Of a stretch of 64,000 nt of DNA, positions 1 through 11,901 are shown piece by piece (the stretch's first letter is position 1; every line of letters begins with the position of its first letter). The position numbers were made by a program, and so were the translations under genes. The notes under the pieces are model-generated. The model saw nothing but the letters and a program-made list of their open reading frames with translations. It was not told the DNA's origin and searched no databases. The stretch comes from Anopheles merus (Eukaryota > Arthropoda > Insecta > Diptera > Culicidae), in NCBI RefSeq assembly GCF_017562075.2, contig NC_054084.1:33156133-33220132 (forward strand), written 5' to 3'.

Positions 1-3000
1 CGTTCAATCAGCAGAAAAGTAGCGGTGGCAGCCGCTTAAATCGGATGTTAAACACACTAGAGTTGGAAAAACGTTTGCTTTTCCTTTCCCCCGGAAGTAG
101 AGAGAGAGAGAGAGCGAGAAAGACTGGTTAAGCTTTCTCTTTCAAGCTCCCCTACTTCTCCGTACAGATATGGGTCAGCACATTTTAACGGGCCCCCAGT
201 CGAAAGCAATTTTCGATTTATAGCAAATTTGTACAACCGGACACGGCGGATATCCACACACTGCCTCATAGACGGCTGGTGGAGCGGTTTTCCGTTCCGG
301 GAAGGTAGAATAAGGAACCGAAAAACCGATCCCATTACGCGCGCTCAACCTCTCATTTCCGGGCGCATGGATCGAGTGGTCCAAAAAGTCGCTCCAAAAC
401 TTCGACCTCCGAAAAAATAAAACCCAGCAAAAAGGGAATCTGAGGTCATCATCTCCTCCGCTACACACCTTGGTACCCCGACAAGTACTAAAAACCACTC
501 CAGTGTGCACAGGAGCATCAAAACGGGTTATAAATAATTAAAATCCTCCCTAACCCGAGTGTTTGGTCTGTGTGTGTGCCTGCTGTGTTTTTATGCCTTC
601 ATTTGGCACTCGATGAAAATCATTTCAAGGACCTCTCCAGTGCCGGTGGAAGCGCAGCCAAAGTTTTCTACTTTTCATTATAGCATAGACGTTGAGTTTT
701 TTTTTCCGCTGGAGAGGAAAATTTCCGCTCGATTGTTGCTCGATAGAATTCGTACACCACGCCCCGGTAAACACTGGAATGTGATGTCGTAAATTCTGAA
801 AGCAGAAATTGTTTAATTAGGTACAATTACCTCATTCCCTCCCCTTTTTGCCTCGTGCTTGAGCAGGCAATGTTTTACTGTCACATGAACAATAAATTGC
901 CACTTTATCAATGTGTACGTTCTTCGATACAGTTTTGGAGAAGGTCGGCAGTGTAATTTGGCACCATTCGTAAATCTAAAATTGAAATCAAATTAAAAGG
1001 ATGTTAAAATTGCAATGAAGCGAAGGAAATGGAACTCCTTTGCCGCATCAGAAGAGCCACTCTGGATGGATACACAGCCAAGAGATATCGCAGAAAAGAA
1101 ACCCAACCTCAAATGAACGGAGCCTCTCAACATCATCTCAGAACACAGTAGGGGGAAAAAAGAACAGTTTCCTAATTGAGGCATCCGTCTCAAGCCGATT
1201 TCGCGAAAGGAAAGGAAACTTTTAAACAATTTCCCAAAACAGTGCACTAGCTGGCACATTCTACTCACTTTTTATTCACATTTTAGGTTTTCAATGTTCA
1301 CCTTGAGTGAAGGAAAACGAATGCTGCAAAAAGAGAGGTTGAACTGCATCCAGCACAGCCAAGATGCACTTTCAGCAAATGAATCAAGATCAATTAGCGC
1401 AAGAAACTGAAGGAAAAATGCATGCAAAAAAACGGTACAAAACAATTGGTTTCTAATTTTATTTCCAGTGCTTGGAAAACACGAAGCAAGAAAGCTTCAA
1501 ACGTACTTGCTCACATGTCCTTAAATAAAGGCAAATAGAGAAAAAGCAACCCGCATCATTAGGGAGCATTTTCTTCTAGAGTTATGCGCAAACAGTAGTA
1601 GCATGGAGAGATTTTTATGCTTTTTATTCTGTAGCAACTACAACGACTACAATTGGAAAGCTTGCCCACGAAAACAACACGAGAATGGAGAGGTTTCATT
1701 CATAAACAAAGTGCAAGTGAAATTTGATCTCCTCTGCAGAACGGAAGACTTCAAGAGAACGCCTAACGACCAGGTCAATCTGTCGTTCTGCCTCACGGGA
1801 TGGAGGAAGTTGTTTTCCAATTAAATCTCCGACCCTCCGGGTCCAGGTTGTTAACGAATTTCTATACCTCAAAGGACACCATGGGAAGGGGACACGGTCG
1901 ACGACAAGCGTTCGATCCTGCACGCCGACATAAATCAGACTACACGACGATAAACTGCCATGGCAACGCGGCGTATTAGCAGGCTTTCCCCCGAAATGGG
2001 GAGAATTGTTTGAATTTAATTTCATCGGCAGTTTTCATCACATCAATCGTTCAATTACACACACACACTGATTACTCGGTGAGTTCGATTGGGTCGAGTG
2101 GCCACCTGGCAGTTGTCAAGGGCACAAGCGCGCTTCAAAGATCGCGAGAGACGTTTATCTCGTGTCAGGTTTCCCGTCGTGGTGAATATAGATTTATTGG
2201 TGCAAGCCGAGTGTGTGTCTACGTTCAATCTCGCCTGTCTTTTCACCCAGCACTTCCAACGCTCGGCCTTGGTAATGAACTCCCTGAAGTAAAAATGGGG
2301 TAAGGCTTTTCCCCTTGTTGCCCTCCTGTTTGGCAAAAGACACGAAAGCTGATGCTGAGGCCAATTTGCTCCAGTGTTTGTGCAGAGAGGAAGGTGCTGG
2401 TTGGGCATGAACGATGGGACAGTTTTCCCCCACGCCTGGGTGGGCTCTTGGGCCGCGACACAACGAGGCCGGAAAAGTCGACCACCTACGGTGGTGTACC
2501 TAAGGCCTCGGTACAAGGCCTGGCGCTACGAGTCGGCAAGTACAAAAATCTGTATCATTGCGGGCGATAATTTTTTCCTGTGGTCTGTCTGTCTATTTCT
2601 CCCTCTCGCCCTCTTTACGAGGATTTATTGCAACATTTTTTGCGCTATTTTTTTTTTCGGTACACCGTCGTTGTGTTGCGGCTCCTTGTGGCGGAAATCC
2701 ATTTGTGGAGAGCTTGTGTTGTGCTGTGTTTTATCCGTTGGTAGAAAGCAACCTTTTTCCCCCTTTCTGTCTGCCACTTCTGTCTTCCGAATCTGCATTC
2801 TGCAAAGGTGGAATAAGGACGATAGTGCACCGGCGCGGTACTTTGCGCCGATCTCGGTTACCAGGGCAACCCACTCTGGGCGGGATGGTGCGCAAGACGA
2901 CAGACGAGTGATAAATCTAATAGTAAAATGGTAATAAAATAAAACACACGCCGGAGAGCAATGGTGGCCAACGAGTAGCGAGCGGGCAGGTTTTGCTCTA

Positions 3001-3583
3001 CTAATAAATAGGGCTGCTGCGGGGGGGTACCTTGTTCCCAGACCATAAGGAATATGAGGACCTGCGACGCGATGTGTAGTTGGCGTAAAAATTATGGCAA
3101 AATGGCCATGCCACATTGGGGACGCGCTTTGCATGTTTCCTCCAGCTCCAACTGTGGCCATTTTTGGTGTACTTTTTAATTCCCCATTCGGGAGGGTCGG
3201 GATGGAATGTGCTGTTGTGAAAATTTGGACTTATGTGATCTCCCCGCCTGTGGGTGTGTGTGGGTCTGTGTATCTGTAGAACATGACGTAGTTAGAGTAT
3301 CCTCCCCCTCCCTCTGTGTTGTTGTTCGGTCCGGTTAGAATAAGCAAAAAAATAAAAAACGGAAATATGTTACGTCCTTTCGGGGTGAATGTGTGTATGT
3401 GTTCTGTGTGTGCGTTATGTTTCGTTTCTGGCATGATTTAATGACCCACCAACCCCCTTCTTTCTCTCTCCCTCTCTTTGTTTGCCCTCTCCCTTCCCCT
3501 CTCTCTCTCTCTCTTTCTCTCTCTCTCTTTCTCTCTCCATGTGGTATGCTTAGCCGCGGTTTGGTTTCTTCTCCCTCTTACAG
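1..3583. other. Intronic or upstream DNA of the Methuselah-like GPCR, no coding signal recognised
   Basis: No reading frame here resembles a known protein, and the open frames look like chance. The stretch ends at a good acceptor: a long pyrimidine tract (CT repeat 3497-3537) and CAG at 3581-3583. Because the next exon starts in mid-codon, earlier GPCR exons must lie upstream, probably before the window, and this stretch is best read as intron. Small unrecognised exons cannot be excluded by eye. Confidence 0.5.
3497..3537. repeat. CT microsatellite
   Basis: Near-perfect CT dinucleotide run with occasional TTT interruptions, just upstream of the acceptor of the GPCR exon. It probably forms part of an extended polypyrimidine tract. 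Confidence 0.8.
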
Positions 3584-3755
3584 TGCCGCGCTGGGGCGCG
3601 TCTGCCTCAAGCTGGTGGTCGTGATGGGTGTCACCTGGGTGGCGGACGTCATCTCCTGGGCCGTCGGCGGCCCGAACTACATCTGGATCGTGACCGATCT
3701 GATCAACGCGCTGCAGGGCGTCTTCATCTTTATCGTCGTCGGCTGTCAACCGCAG
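3584..3755 (+). CDS. GPCR exon with TM6 and TM7
   Basis: The acceptor CAG ends at 3583 and the donor GTAAG begins at 3756. 172 nt are coding: one base completing an upstream codon, then 57 codons ending CQPQ. This is the most GC-rich segment of the first 5 kb, as expected of a coding exon. Confidence 0.8.
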
Positions 3756-5158
3756 GTAAGACTTCTAAGACTTCTGCTTTACTTCTGCTGCCTTCAAGTC
3801 GATAATCATCGATCGAACTTTAGCTGTGGGTGTGTGTTTTTTTATTATTATTATTATCGCCAGTCGAAAGGAGTTTCTCTTCCAGCGCTGCTTGTTGTTA
3901 GCAGCAAGAAGAGCATGGAAAGGTTGAACCTGCTGAAGAAGCAGTCCGTTACGCTACGCAGCAGTTTGATAGGTTAGCGTGCTAATAAGTAGAGTAAAAA
4001 AGGCATTTAAAAATTTTGCTTGACTTATTTTTAATTGCAAAACTGAAAAAATAGCACCTTAATGAAGTTGAGAGTCTTAATGAACTTAGTATTTTTCCCA
4101 TAAAATGAACCCTAAAGCTCTAAACCCTTACATTTTAACCGTCTTAAAACACTGTATTGGGGTATTTTACTATTTTTTAAAAGTTATTTTCAAAATCCAA
4201 AACATAAAAAACAGCTTTTTGATGGTCCAAAAATAGCACAAGACACGCTCACCAATACATCTATTTTCACTTCCATAATATTATCAACAACCAACCGCTT
4301 CACCTTTTGCGAACCGCGAAACCAACTAGCGCTTCCGACTGATGGTGGCGGTTCCATTGTTAACGCTACACCAACGTCTCCGTTGCCCTTTGAAAGCTTA
4401 TAGAGAGAGAGAGAGCGAAAGCTCAAAACCACAAAATCTCATTTGGCACCGGTGTCATCTGCGGATGGCTCCGGACACGATCGATGGTGGTTAGAGCGGC
4501 GTCCGAGAACGGACGGACGGACGAACCGAAATTAACCTTTACCGCCCAGGCGTCGTAAAGCCAACCGAAGCGAAGCCTTGTTCTGCCTAGTTGACTGGCA
4601 ATTGGAGCTGTCTTCCTCTACTGGAAGAGTAACTTTGGCACAAACAGGAAGCAAACGAGAGAGAGAGGAAAAACAAAACTCCGCAAAGCTTATAACAGCA
4701 TAATGCACTCACTCATCCTGCATTTCACACCTGCACGGTGGAGTCGAGTGAAATAGGGCAGCGCAGGTCACAAAAATAATGTCCTGTGAGGATAAACAAG
4801 AGCACCGCGAGAAACTCATTCTCCCAGTTGCGATGCACATTCATATTCATTATCCTAATTTTAGGCATGCGAAAATAAAATCACAATTTATAACTGTTCC
4901 CATTTTTCCGTCTTTTTTCCCCGCCCTGCGGCCATCGTGTTTTCCCCTATCTCTCTCCCCCCGCAGGTCTGGGCCGCCATGAAGCGCTTGTGGAACTCGA
5001 AAACGGGCCGCTCGTTCACGAACACCACGCACGGTCCGCAGCACTCCAGCTCGTCGCACGGGCTGCCCTCGATGGGCGAATCGATCACGAACAACACCTG
5101 CACGAACAACACGACCACCACCACCTCCAACCGGGTGCCGATGGAAACGGTCTGCTGA
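3584..5158 (+). CDS. Methuselah-like class B GPCR, last two exons (3' part of gene)
   Basis: Two exons, 3584-3755 and 4967-5158, joined in phase 0 through a 1211-bp GT-AG intron. The first base of 3584 completes a codon from an earlier exon outside the recognisable region. The first exon encodes two hydrophobic helices: one around LKLVVVMGVTWVADVISWA (TM6), then one around the motif TDLINALQGVFIF (TM7). The NALQGVFIF stretch of TM7 is typical of the Methuselah/secretin class. The second exon encodes a 63-residue cytoplasmic tail that begins VWAAMKRLW, becomes Asn/Thr/Ser-rich and ends at TGA 5156-5158. Methuselah-type receptors are plasma-membrane receptors linked in flies to stress resistance, lifespan and secretion. 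Ligand and exact orthologue cannot be told from the tail. The last exon appears again at 11709-11901 in what looks like an assembly duplicate. Confidence 0.8.
3756..4966 (+). other. Penultimate-to-last exon intron of the GPCR
   Basis: GT-AG intron of 1211 bp, donor GTAAGAC at 3756 and acceptor CCCCGCAG ending at 4966. It is AT-rich around 4000-4200. From 4752 onward its sequence recurs at 11501 (see the duplicated block). Confidence 0.75.
4967..5158 (+). CDS. GPCR terminal exon, cytoplasmic tail
   Basis: Starts GTC TGG GCC GCC ATG after the acceptor and runs 63 codons to TGA. The tail is rich in Asn, Thr and Ser (for example TNNTCTNNTTTTT) and ends Val-Cys. The near-identical copy at 11709 has an extra C in the run after the Thr codons, which changes the last residues. 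This copy keeps the frame without that insertion, but which version is right needs read data. Confidence 0.75.
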   Translation, partial: VWAAMKRLWNSKTGRSFTNTTHGPQHSSSSHGLPSMGESITNNTCTNNTTTTTSNRVPMETVC

Positions 5159-5874
5159 GCTGTCCCGGGGCCTGTGGGTAAGGGTACACCACTGCACATA
5201 ATCTGCCAACCTGAGGGTTGGCAACACGGAGACGGATTGATGCGGGGATCACACAGCTAAGCGGACCAAAAACTCATACAACACACACACGCACCTTAAC
5301 TTCTAACGACGAAGATGCCACCAAGATGTGTCGAATGCAACCGGTAATCGACGATGGCCAGATGCGTGCCCAAATGTACGCGAAATGGTCGGAAAATAGT
5401 TTTTTTTTATCATCCATCATCATCATCATCCTTCTCATCCTTAAGATATCAGCAGCGGGTCGCACGCGATTAGCAAATCATCCTCTCAGCAATATGATCC
5501 TCTCGTGGATGTGTGTGTATTTGTGGGGAAGAGCGTGAAAATAATATTTAATTTAATCACTGGGAAGACTTTTGGGGAAGACTGTGCAGAGTATTCGTAG
5601 CGAATTACGAAGCCGAATTTGAAGCTGGGTTTGATGTGGGGGGCACGATTTGGACCAGCCAAAACACACTTAAAGTTGTTTTGTTTCGGGTTCCATTATC
5701 CACCCCGAGCAGTTCGCTTTCCTTCTCGCTAATAGTTTGTAGAAAAAGTATACATAAATACATAGATCGCTTACATACTTGAAGGACTTGAACGAAGGGC
5801 CCCTGTGAACAAACAAAGCCAGGGAGCAAAGGATGCAAGTACACATATACTAATACGGATAATAATTAATATTT

Positions 5875-5880
5875 AATAAA
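5875..5880 (+). promoter_or_regulatory. Candidate poly(A) signal for the GPCR transcript
   Basis: Perfect AATAAA in an AT-rich context about 717 nt downstream of the stop codon. It is repeated in copy 2. Other hexamers further on could be used instead. Confidence 0.4.
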
Positions 5881-6604
5881 AACAGTCATGTTTCGACTCT
5901 CATTCTCTCACTTACACCAAGTTCATGCTTAACCATGCTAAATAGGCCACAGGCGGCTTCAGGCACAAACAATCCTTTCTTTAAAGGGGGGGGGGGGGAG
6001 TCCGCTTTGGGAGGGAGAACGAACACGTTGAATGGAGTTCATAGGAACATCAATAATGAAAACTGATCATCGAAGATCAATGATTGGGTTTAAATTGACA
6101 GTTCTTTCCATATATCTTGCTGGCTCCCCCCTTTTTTTTTGAAACGGACGCTTGAAGCCTCTGTCACACAGCAAATACGCATTCTTAGTGTAGGGAAGCA
6201 ATTAACATTAACAATTTTTAATTAAAAAAAAACCTAGCTACAGAGAAGACGTATACTAAGCACGATGATGCCTCGAACCTCGAATTTGATCGACAGTTAT
6301 GATCGACTTTCTTTTGTTGTAATAAGTAGTGTAGAATGATTGCCAAAAATTGAAATCCCAAAAAAGTGTCCCTGCTAAAAAGGATAACCGAACAGAACAG
6401 GAGAAGAAGGAGCCAATTTGAGTTATGCGAGGGCAGGGGAAGCGTGTTACGATCGAGCGATGATCACGCCGTTGTGTACATTTTATGTTATGACATTAGT
6501 TTTAGCTGTTGCTAGGCCCAAAGGGGGGAGGCACTGGAGAAGGATGATCCTCTGCCAGGCGAGGCCAACAACAACGCTGTCGCACAAGAATGCATATATA
6601 TTGG

Positions 6605-6606
<2 letters not shown>

Positions 6607-6644
<38 letters not shown>
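6607..6644. repeat. TA microsatellite
   Basis: Uninterrupted TA dinucleotide run of about 38 bp. In copy 2 (13330-13360) it is shorter and interrupted by CTA and TTTA, the kind of difference expected between haplotypes or in poorly resolved contig ends. Confidence 0.85.
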
Positions 6645-6648
<4 letters not shown>

Positions 6649-9600
6649 TTGTTATGTTAAACACCCAAAACACTGCCCTACTGCCCCTATTACTCCGGTA
6701 GCTTCACCGGTAGCGTTGCTTTTGCTTTGTTTTCATTTCCAACAAATTAAATTGGAGAAAAAAGGCGATTTTCGAAGCATTATTTACTGAGCTTTACTTA
6801 AGTTTATAAGTACGTTTGCGTTTCATTCTAATGAAGGTTTGGGTGGCAGCCTCATGCCAGCCACTGTGTAACATGTGTCTTTTACTTGTAGACGGAAGAG
6901 AGTATTAATTACTTAACACATCTTATAACTCCCTTCACGCACTCCACCACTCATTTGCTGTAACACAATGTGTATTTATGTAAATAGTGTATAAAACTTT
7001 GATTCGAATGAGTTATGCGTTCAGCTTGCAGCATCAACAAACAAAAAACGGGGCAAACTGTTCTCTTCGTTTTCATCTACTCGTTTGGACTGATCCATCT
7101 GAAGCCAAGCCCTCAAGTGATCGTGGATAGGGACGATTGTTTCAAGTCGAATGTAACACAACACAGTAAAACCAATATGTATTTAAACGCGCCGTGTTTG
7201 ATAATCGTGTCCTTTTTAAACTATATACACATACGCATACAAGCACGAGTATAAAGAACGTGCGCATTAAAGGTAATTAAACTATTATACTATTTCTGAA
7301 CATATAACAGCGAAACAAAACAAAACAATGGGAAAACAATAACGCAAATAAAACGAAATTAGAGCAATTTACGGTCGAAAGCAGCGGGAGCAGCAAAGGG
7401 AAGTAACAATTCGGAATCGGTATCGGTTTTTTTTGTGTGTGTGTGTGTATTCTACACGTTTTAGAAACGTTTACAAAATTTTATGCCAAAACGAAACGAT
7501 CGGAAATAAAAAATCGGTACATTTTTTGTGTCGCGAAGCAGCAAGCAAAGTAAAATAAAAAACGGAAAATTATTAGAAATTAATAAACGATAAATACGAA
7601 TAAAAAAACGTAATAAACAAGCCGCCCACCGGAATTGCACACATTGAAGTCATACGTAGAGATATACAAATACATTTAAAAACCACAGTTTCACAATCGA
7701 AATCATAATTACAAATGAATAGCCGTTACATATTTCAATCACAATCAGACGTTAACGTTCATAATCCACAATAGAAACATTTCACATGAATAAAAAAAAT
7801 CTTCTACAGTAGGGCATTTTTTCCTCCCAATTAAATTGAAAATAATACGATATAAACTAGCGAGAAACCCCAACAGGAAACGGTTCTAAAGCGAAGATGG
7901 AGGAAGCTTTCCTTGAACTATGCTCACACCCGCTCACACCGCAGCCCATGGAACGGGTAGAATGGGATTTTGCATAATCGAAGCAGGCATCGAAGCATCG
8001 GCGCAAAAACAAACAAACACACAAGAACGAACTGGCAGCAGCGAATGCAGCAGAATCAATTAAACTTTCCTCTCCAATTAAGCTAAAAAGCGTAGTTAAT
8101 CAATTCACGCGATAGATGTACTAATCCGGCAATAGGGTGATAAATAGCAGTAACATATGCAAAAAAAAAAAACAAGGGGAAAAGCGCACACCAGTAGCAG
8201 TATCAGTATTTTTGTTCTGTCTGTTTTACAGCGGAACATTGAGAAGGGCGTAGAAAGAAGGAACAGGACATTGGCCGTTGCATAAATAAATCGATCCGGA
8301 GCAGCAGGCGAGCGAGCGAACTAGTAACTGGTTGGTCGTAGCTGGTCGCTGGGCAACTACTGTTTTAGCATTAATCTTGTTCACCCCTTGCTGCGATGCA
8401 CAACATACATTTTGCTACGTTTCGGAACATCCTGCCACAAGCAGGGCAGTCTTGGATCTTTAAAACCCCTTTTCAATGTGCAGCTAAACCCGACAAGCTG
8501 CTGTGCACCTAGAAAATGCCATTTGCATTCTTCCACCTTAACGTTGTCAGTGTCACACAAGTTTATAACATTATAATCACAATAACAAAAAAACAGAATT
8601 TCCCCCATTTTCATCTCATCACTCGCAAACACAAAACAGCTGTAAAGTAGCGTTAACCGATGTCACGATACCACAATATAGCGTCTTATAAATCGAACCA
8701 TATACATACTAGGTGTTAATGCGATATTGCGCCTGCGAAGAATGCGCTCTCGCGTGTGTGTTTGTTTGAGGTAGCAGGGTTTTTTTTTTGGAACAATTTA
8801 CAAAATTCGATAAACGATCGGAACATACGTAGAGAAGAACTGGCCCGGCTGCGAAGTGTGCTTATATTGCAGTTTACGATGCCGTTTTAACATTCAATAC
8901 ATACAATAAGCGCAATAAAGCTATACACAAAGGAAGGAACTCCCTCCCTCCCCCCTTTAACTATACACGTATTATCGGTGGAAAATGTAGGAGGAACAAG
9001 TGCGTGAAACTTTGTAGATGGAAAATAAAGAGAATAGAAACAAAAAAACAACAAACACTCTATGGGGTTTGGGGGTTGGTTTTTGCTTTCCTTTTCATGT
9101 TGTGTTAAAACATCCGAATATATAGATTTTAATTAATTTATTTTGTATGCTCTCTATTTGTCAGATCCTTTACGGATGTATTAGATTTTGTGTACTTTTT
9201 GATGAAAATTGTGATGAATAGTAAATATTAATGCTGAATTTTTGACAATTCATTGCAATTTTCAAGAATACTCAAGAGAATCGAGCGATTCCTGCTGTGA
9301 TTGTGTATTTTGCTTGTCCAAGCAGCTTCAATGCTGCTTAAAGGCTGCCGAAGGGTTGCATTGAAGCTCTAAGTTTATGCAAAGCAGCCAAACCCCAATT
9401 CAAATCCTTACTCTGATGTTTAAATTTCTTGCCCTAATATGTTAAAATAAACACATAAACACATCCCATTACACTTTGAAGAATATCCGAAGAAAATACG
9501 AAAAACTGGGGAAAAAAGGTAAGTCTTCTTACGCAACAATGTAGTAAATCACTTTAACGCACTATCAACGCATCGTTAAATCATCTTATCAATTTTAAAT

Positions 9601-11400
9601 CATGACATGTTCGCATTACATCATCTCCTGGCCACCTGCCACCTGCCCCCCTTTCTTCGCCGACGAACAAAACACACGCCCAATCTAACATGATTGACAC
9701 ACGCGTAAGAAATGGTTAGAAGGGCCCGACGACGACGACGGCGACGACCAAGACGACTTGGATGGCGACGGCTTCCCGGAACTTTATCGCGTGTAAATGA
9801 TGCTCCACGTTTTGCTAACCCTCCTCCAATCCCTCCCTTTACGTAATGGGGGTGGGGTGAGGGGGGGGGGGTAGGAAAAAACGCAAATCCTCTCCCCCCC
9901 CCGCCTGGCAGATCGTCCAGCAAAATGGCAATCAAGTTGTCATCTTGTGCGCACTCCTTTCGCTGGCGCCATCCTGACCACTGCTTCCGATGGGCTCAGA
10001 AACGCAATGAATACACACACGTGGCTCTATCGTCGTTGCTTGGTTGGTGTTGGTGTGTGAGTAATTATGCATCCGTCATGCAGCGAGAAGAGTGTGCCAT
10101 GAAGAAAGCCATTGCGTCGCATGACATAAGTCAACGTGCGCGCGATGACGCCGATGACGGTTGGTTTGGCGCGGCACTTGCGCGACACACACACACGCAC
10201 ACACCGTACAATTAGCATAATAACTGCCGGGAATTACACTACATAAAGCTAACTTGGACTGCCCGTGTGCGTGTGTGTGTTGGTGCGTTTAGGGCTGATT
10301 GAAGTAGTAACATGTTGCGTGAGTGGTTTGACGCACGGGCACAGGTTGATTGCAGAATGAGGGTTTTTCCTCTCCGTTGCTGAATTTAGTGGGATGATTC
10401 ACTCTCTGAGGGTTGGGTTAGCTCTTTCCGTCTTGAGCGCGGAGGTCACAACTCATAAGCCACGGAGAGAAAGCAGTAATTCACCTTTGTGGTAGCAATT
10501 GTGGTTACACAGTCATTGATCACGATAGTGCTCATAGTCACCATGACATCACGACAACAACCATCACCAACTATGGCGCTTAGGGGCGCCGTCGTGTTAG
10601 TTACTGTATTAGTTACTGCGTAATATATCACCTTAGTTTTGACCTACTTGGATAAGAGAGAGGAAGAGTGTTCGATTTCAGTGTCTTGGATTGTTGTTTA
10701 ATAAAATCCAAAATTTTGATGAGCGCGCGCGCGCGATCACCCCTTCTAGATCCGATCAAGATTCGAACTGACACTTGAATGGTACACATGGCCGTGCTGT
10801 AACTGATTCCACCACACAGGAGCATGAATTGCTCGAGGATAATTGCTCATTTAAATGACTATCTTTTAAATTAATATCCAAATGAGGAATCGGAAAGGCT
10901 TTTTCTTTTAAGATTTCAAAGCGATTTTTCGATATGGTTTTCTTCAACTGCATCAACTGCGTAGGGCCTTTTCCCCCAACCTTCATATCTCAGATGCCTT
11001 TTAGTGGTCATCGACCGATAACAGTCCCCTTTTGAGCTTTCTGAGGCCAGGTGGTGTACAGTGTGTTTTTTTTATCAGTAGGCTGTGAGAGAGTGTCCAT
11101 TGTAACCCTCCGACTGACACTAGCCAAAGACTCCGCTTACTCTTATGGTAATTCCTTTGCTCGAATCTTTTGGAGCTGAATGGAAATGAAACATTTCTTT
11201 TAAACCACTTACCAACTTGCCAGTGCGTAGAGTGAGAGAGAGCCTGACAATTCGCGGAATTTCACAAAACTCCACCAACAACAGCTACAGCCACCACTGT
11301 CCACAAAAGCGGCCAAACAAAATGCCCCAGGTGCGGCGAGGGCGAAAGTAAAGCAAAACATGGCAGCCCCATCAACCCCCCTGCCCGCGCGTGTTGACTC
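9601..11400. other. Intergenic DNA, no gene recognised
   Basis: Contains purine/pyrimidine tracts, a poly-G run near 9862, GACGAC and CA repeats and a GC alternating run near 10722. No frame here resembles a known protein. A tRNA-like SINE piece lies at 10745-10815. Confidence 0.5.
10745..10815 (-). mobile_element. tRNA-like SINE fragment
   Basis: On the minus strand the sequence reads like a decayed tRNA: a TGGTGGAATCAG stretch where a tRNA has box A, then a box-B-like CAGTTCGAATCTTG. It lacks a full cloverleaf, so it is better seen as a tRNA-derived SINE head than as a working tRNA gene. The same sequence occurs in copy 2 at about 17457-17527. Family unknown. Confidence 0.35.
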
Positions 11401-11500
11401 NNNNNNNNNNNNNNNNNNNNNNNNNNNNNNNNNNNNNNNNNNNNNNNNNNNNNNNNNNNNNNNNNNNNNNNNNNNNNNNNNNNNNNNNNNNNNNNNNNNN
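11401..11500. other. Assembly gap of 100 N
   Basis: Exactly 100 N, a placeholder size often used for gaps of unknown length. The sequence to its left matches the end of copy 2, and the sequence to its right matches the beginning of copy 1. Confidence 1.
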
Positions 11501-11708
11501 AATAGGGCAGCGCAGGTCACAAAAATAATGTCCTGTGAGGATAAACAAGAGCACCGCGAGAAATTCTCCCAGTTGCGATGCACATTCATATTCATTATCC
11601 TAATTTTAGGCATGCGAAAATAAATCACAATTTATACTGTCCCATTTTTCCGTCTTTTTTCCCCGCCCTGCGGCCATCGTGTTTTCCCCTATCTCTCTCC
11701 CCCCGCAG

Positions 11709-11901
11709 GTCTGGGCCGCCATGAAGCGCTTGTGGAACTCGAAAACGGGCCGCTCGTTCACGAACACCACGCACGGTCCGCAGCACTCCAGCTCGTCGCA
11801 CGGGCTGCCCTCGATGGGCGAATCGATCACGAACAACACCTGCACGAACAACACGACCACCACCACCCTCCAACCGGGTGCCGATGGAAACGGTCTGCTG
11901 A
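11709..11901 (+). pseudogene. Second copy of the GPCR terminal exon, with a one-base insertion
   Basis: Identical to the exon at 4967-5158 except for an extra C near 11867, after the ACC repeat. The insertion moves the reading frame so that the TGA used in copy 1 (here 11899-11901) is out of frame and translation would run to TAA at 11922-11924, giving a different tail ending CPGACG. The upstream TM exon is absent from this copy because the copy begins inside the intron. It most likely reflects a consensus error or allele at a contig end, not a second gene. Confidence 0.75.

Larger units (their letters stand above)
5159..9600 (+). other. Probable long 3' UTR and downstream DNA of the GPCR
   Basis: No coding frame is recognisable. 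The sequence is AT-rich with many short A and T runs. The first clear poly(A) signal on the plus strand is AATAAA at 5875-5880, about 717 nt after the stop; more AATAAA-like hexamers follow near 7350-7620. Where the transcript ends cannot be decided without cDNA. A TA microsatellite lies at 6607-6644. Confidence 0.5.
4752..11400. repeat. Copy 1 of a 6.6-kb near-identical direct repeat (likely contig overlap)
   Basis: From AATAGGGCAGCG at 4752 to GTGTTGACTC at 11400 this block reappears at 11501-18111. The coordinate offset drifts from 6749 at 4779 to 6742 at 4979, 6709 by 8381 and 6712 from 9925 on, so small indels cluster in the first 4 kb and the last part is nearly identical. The block ends exactly at the N run. 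Confidence 0.9.

Noticed and set aside
8381..8632. 83-codon open frame on the minus strand, identical in copy 2 (15090-15341)
   Set aside because: Its identity in both copies only reflects the near-identical duplicated DNA, so it is no sign of selection; no known domain.
9925..10215. 96-codon open frame repeated at 16637-16927
   Set aside because: Same reason: present twice because of the contig overlap; ends in a CA-repeat His-Thr run.
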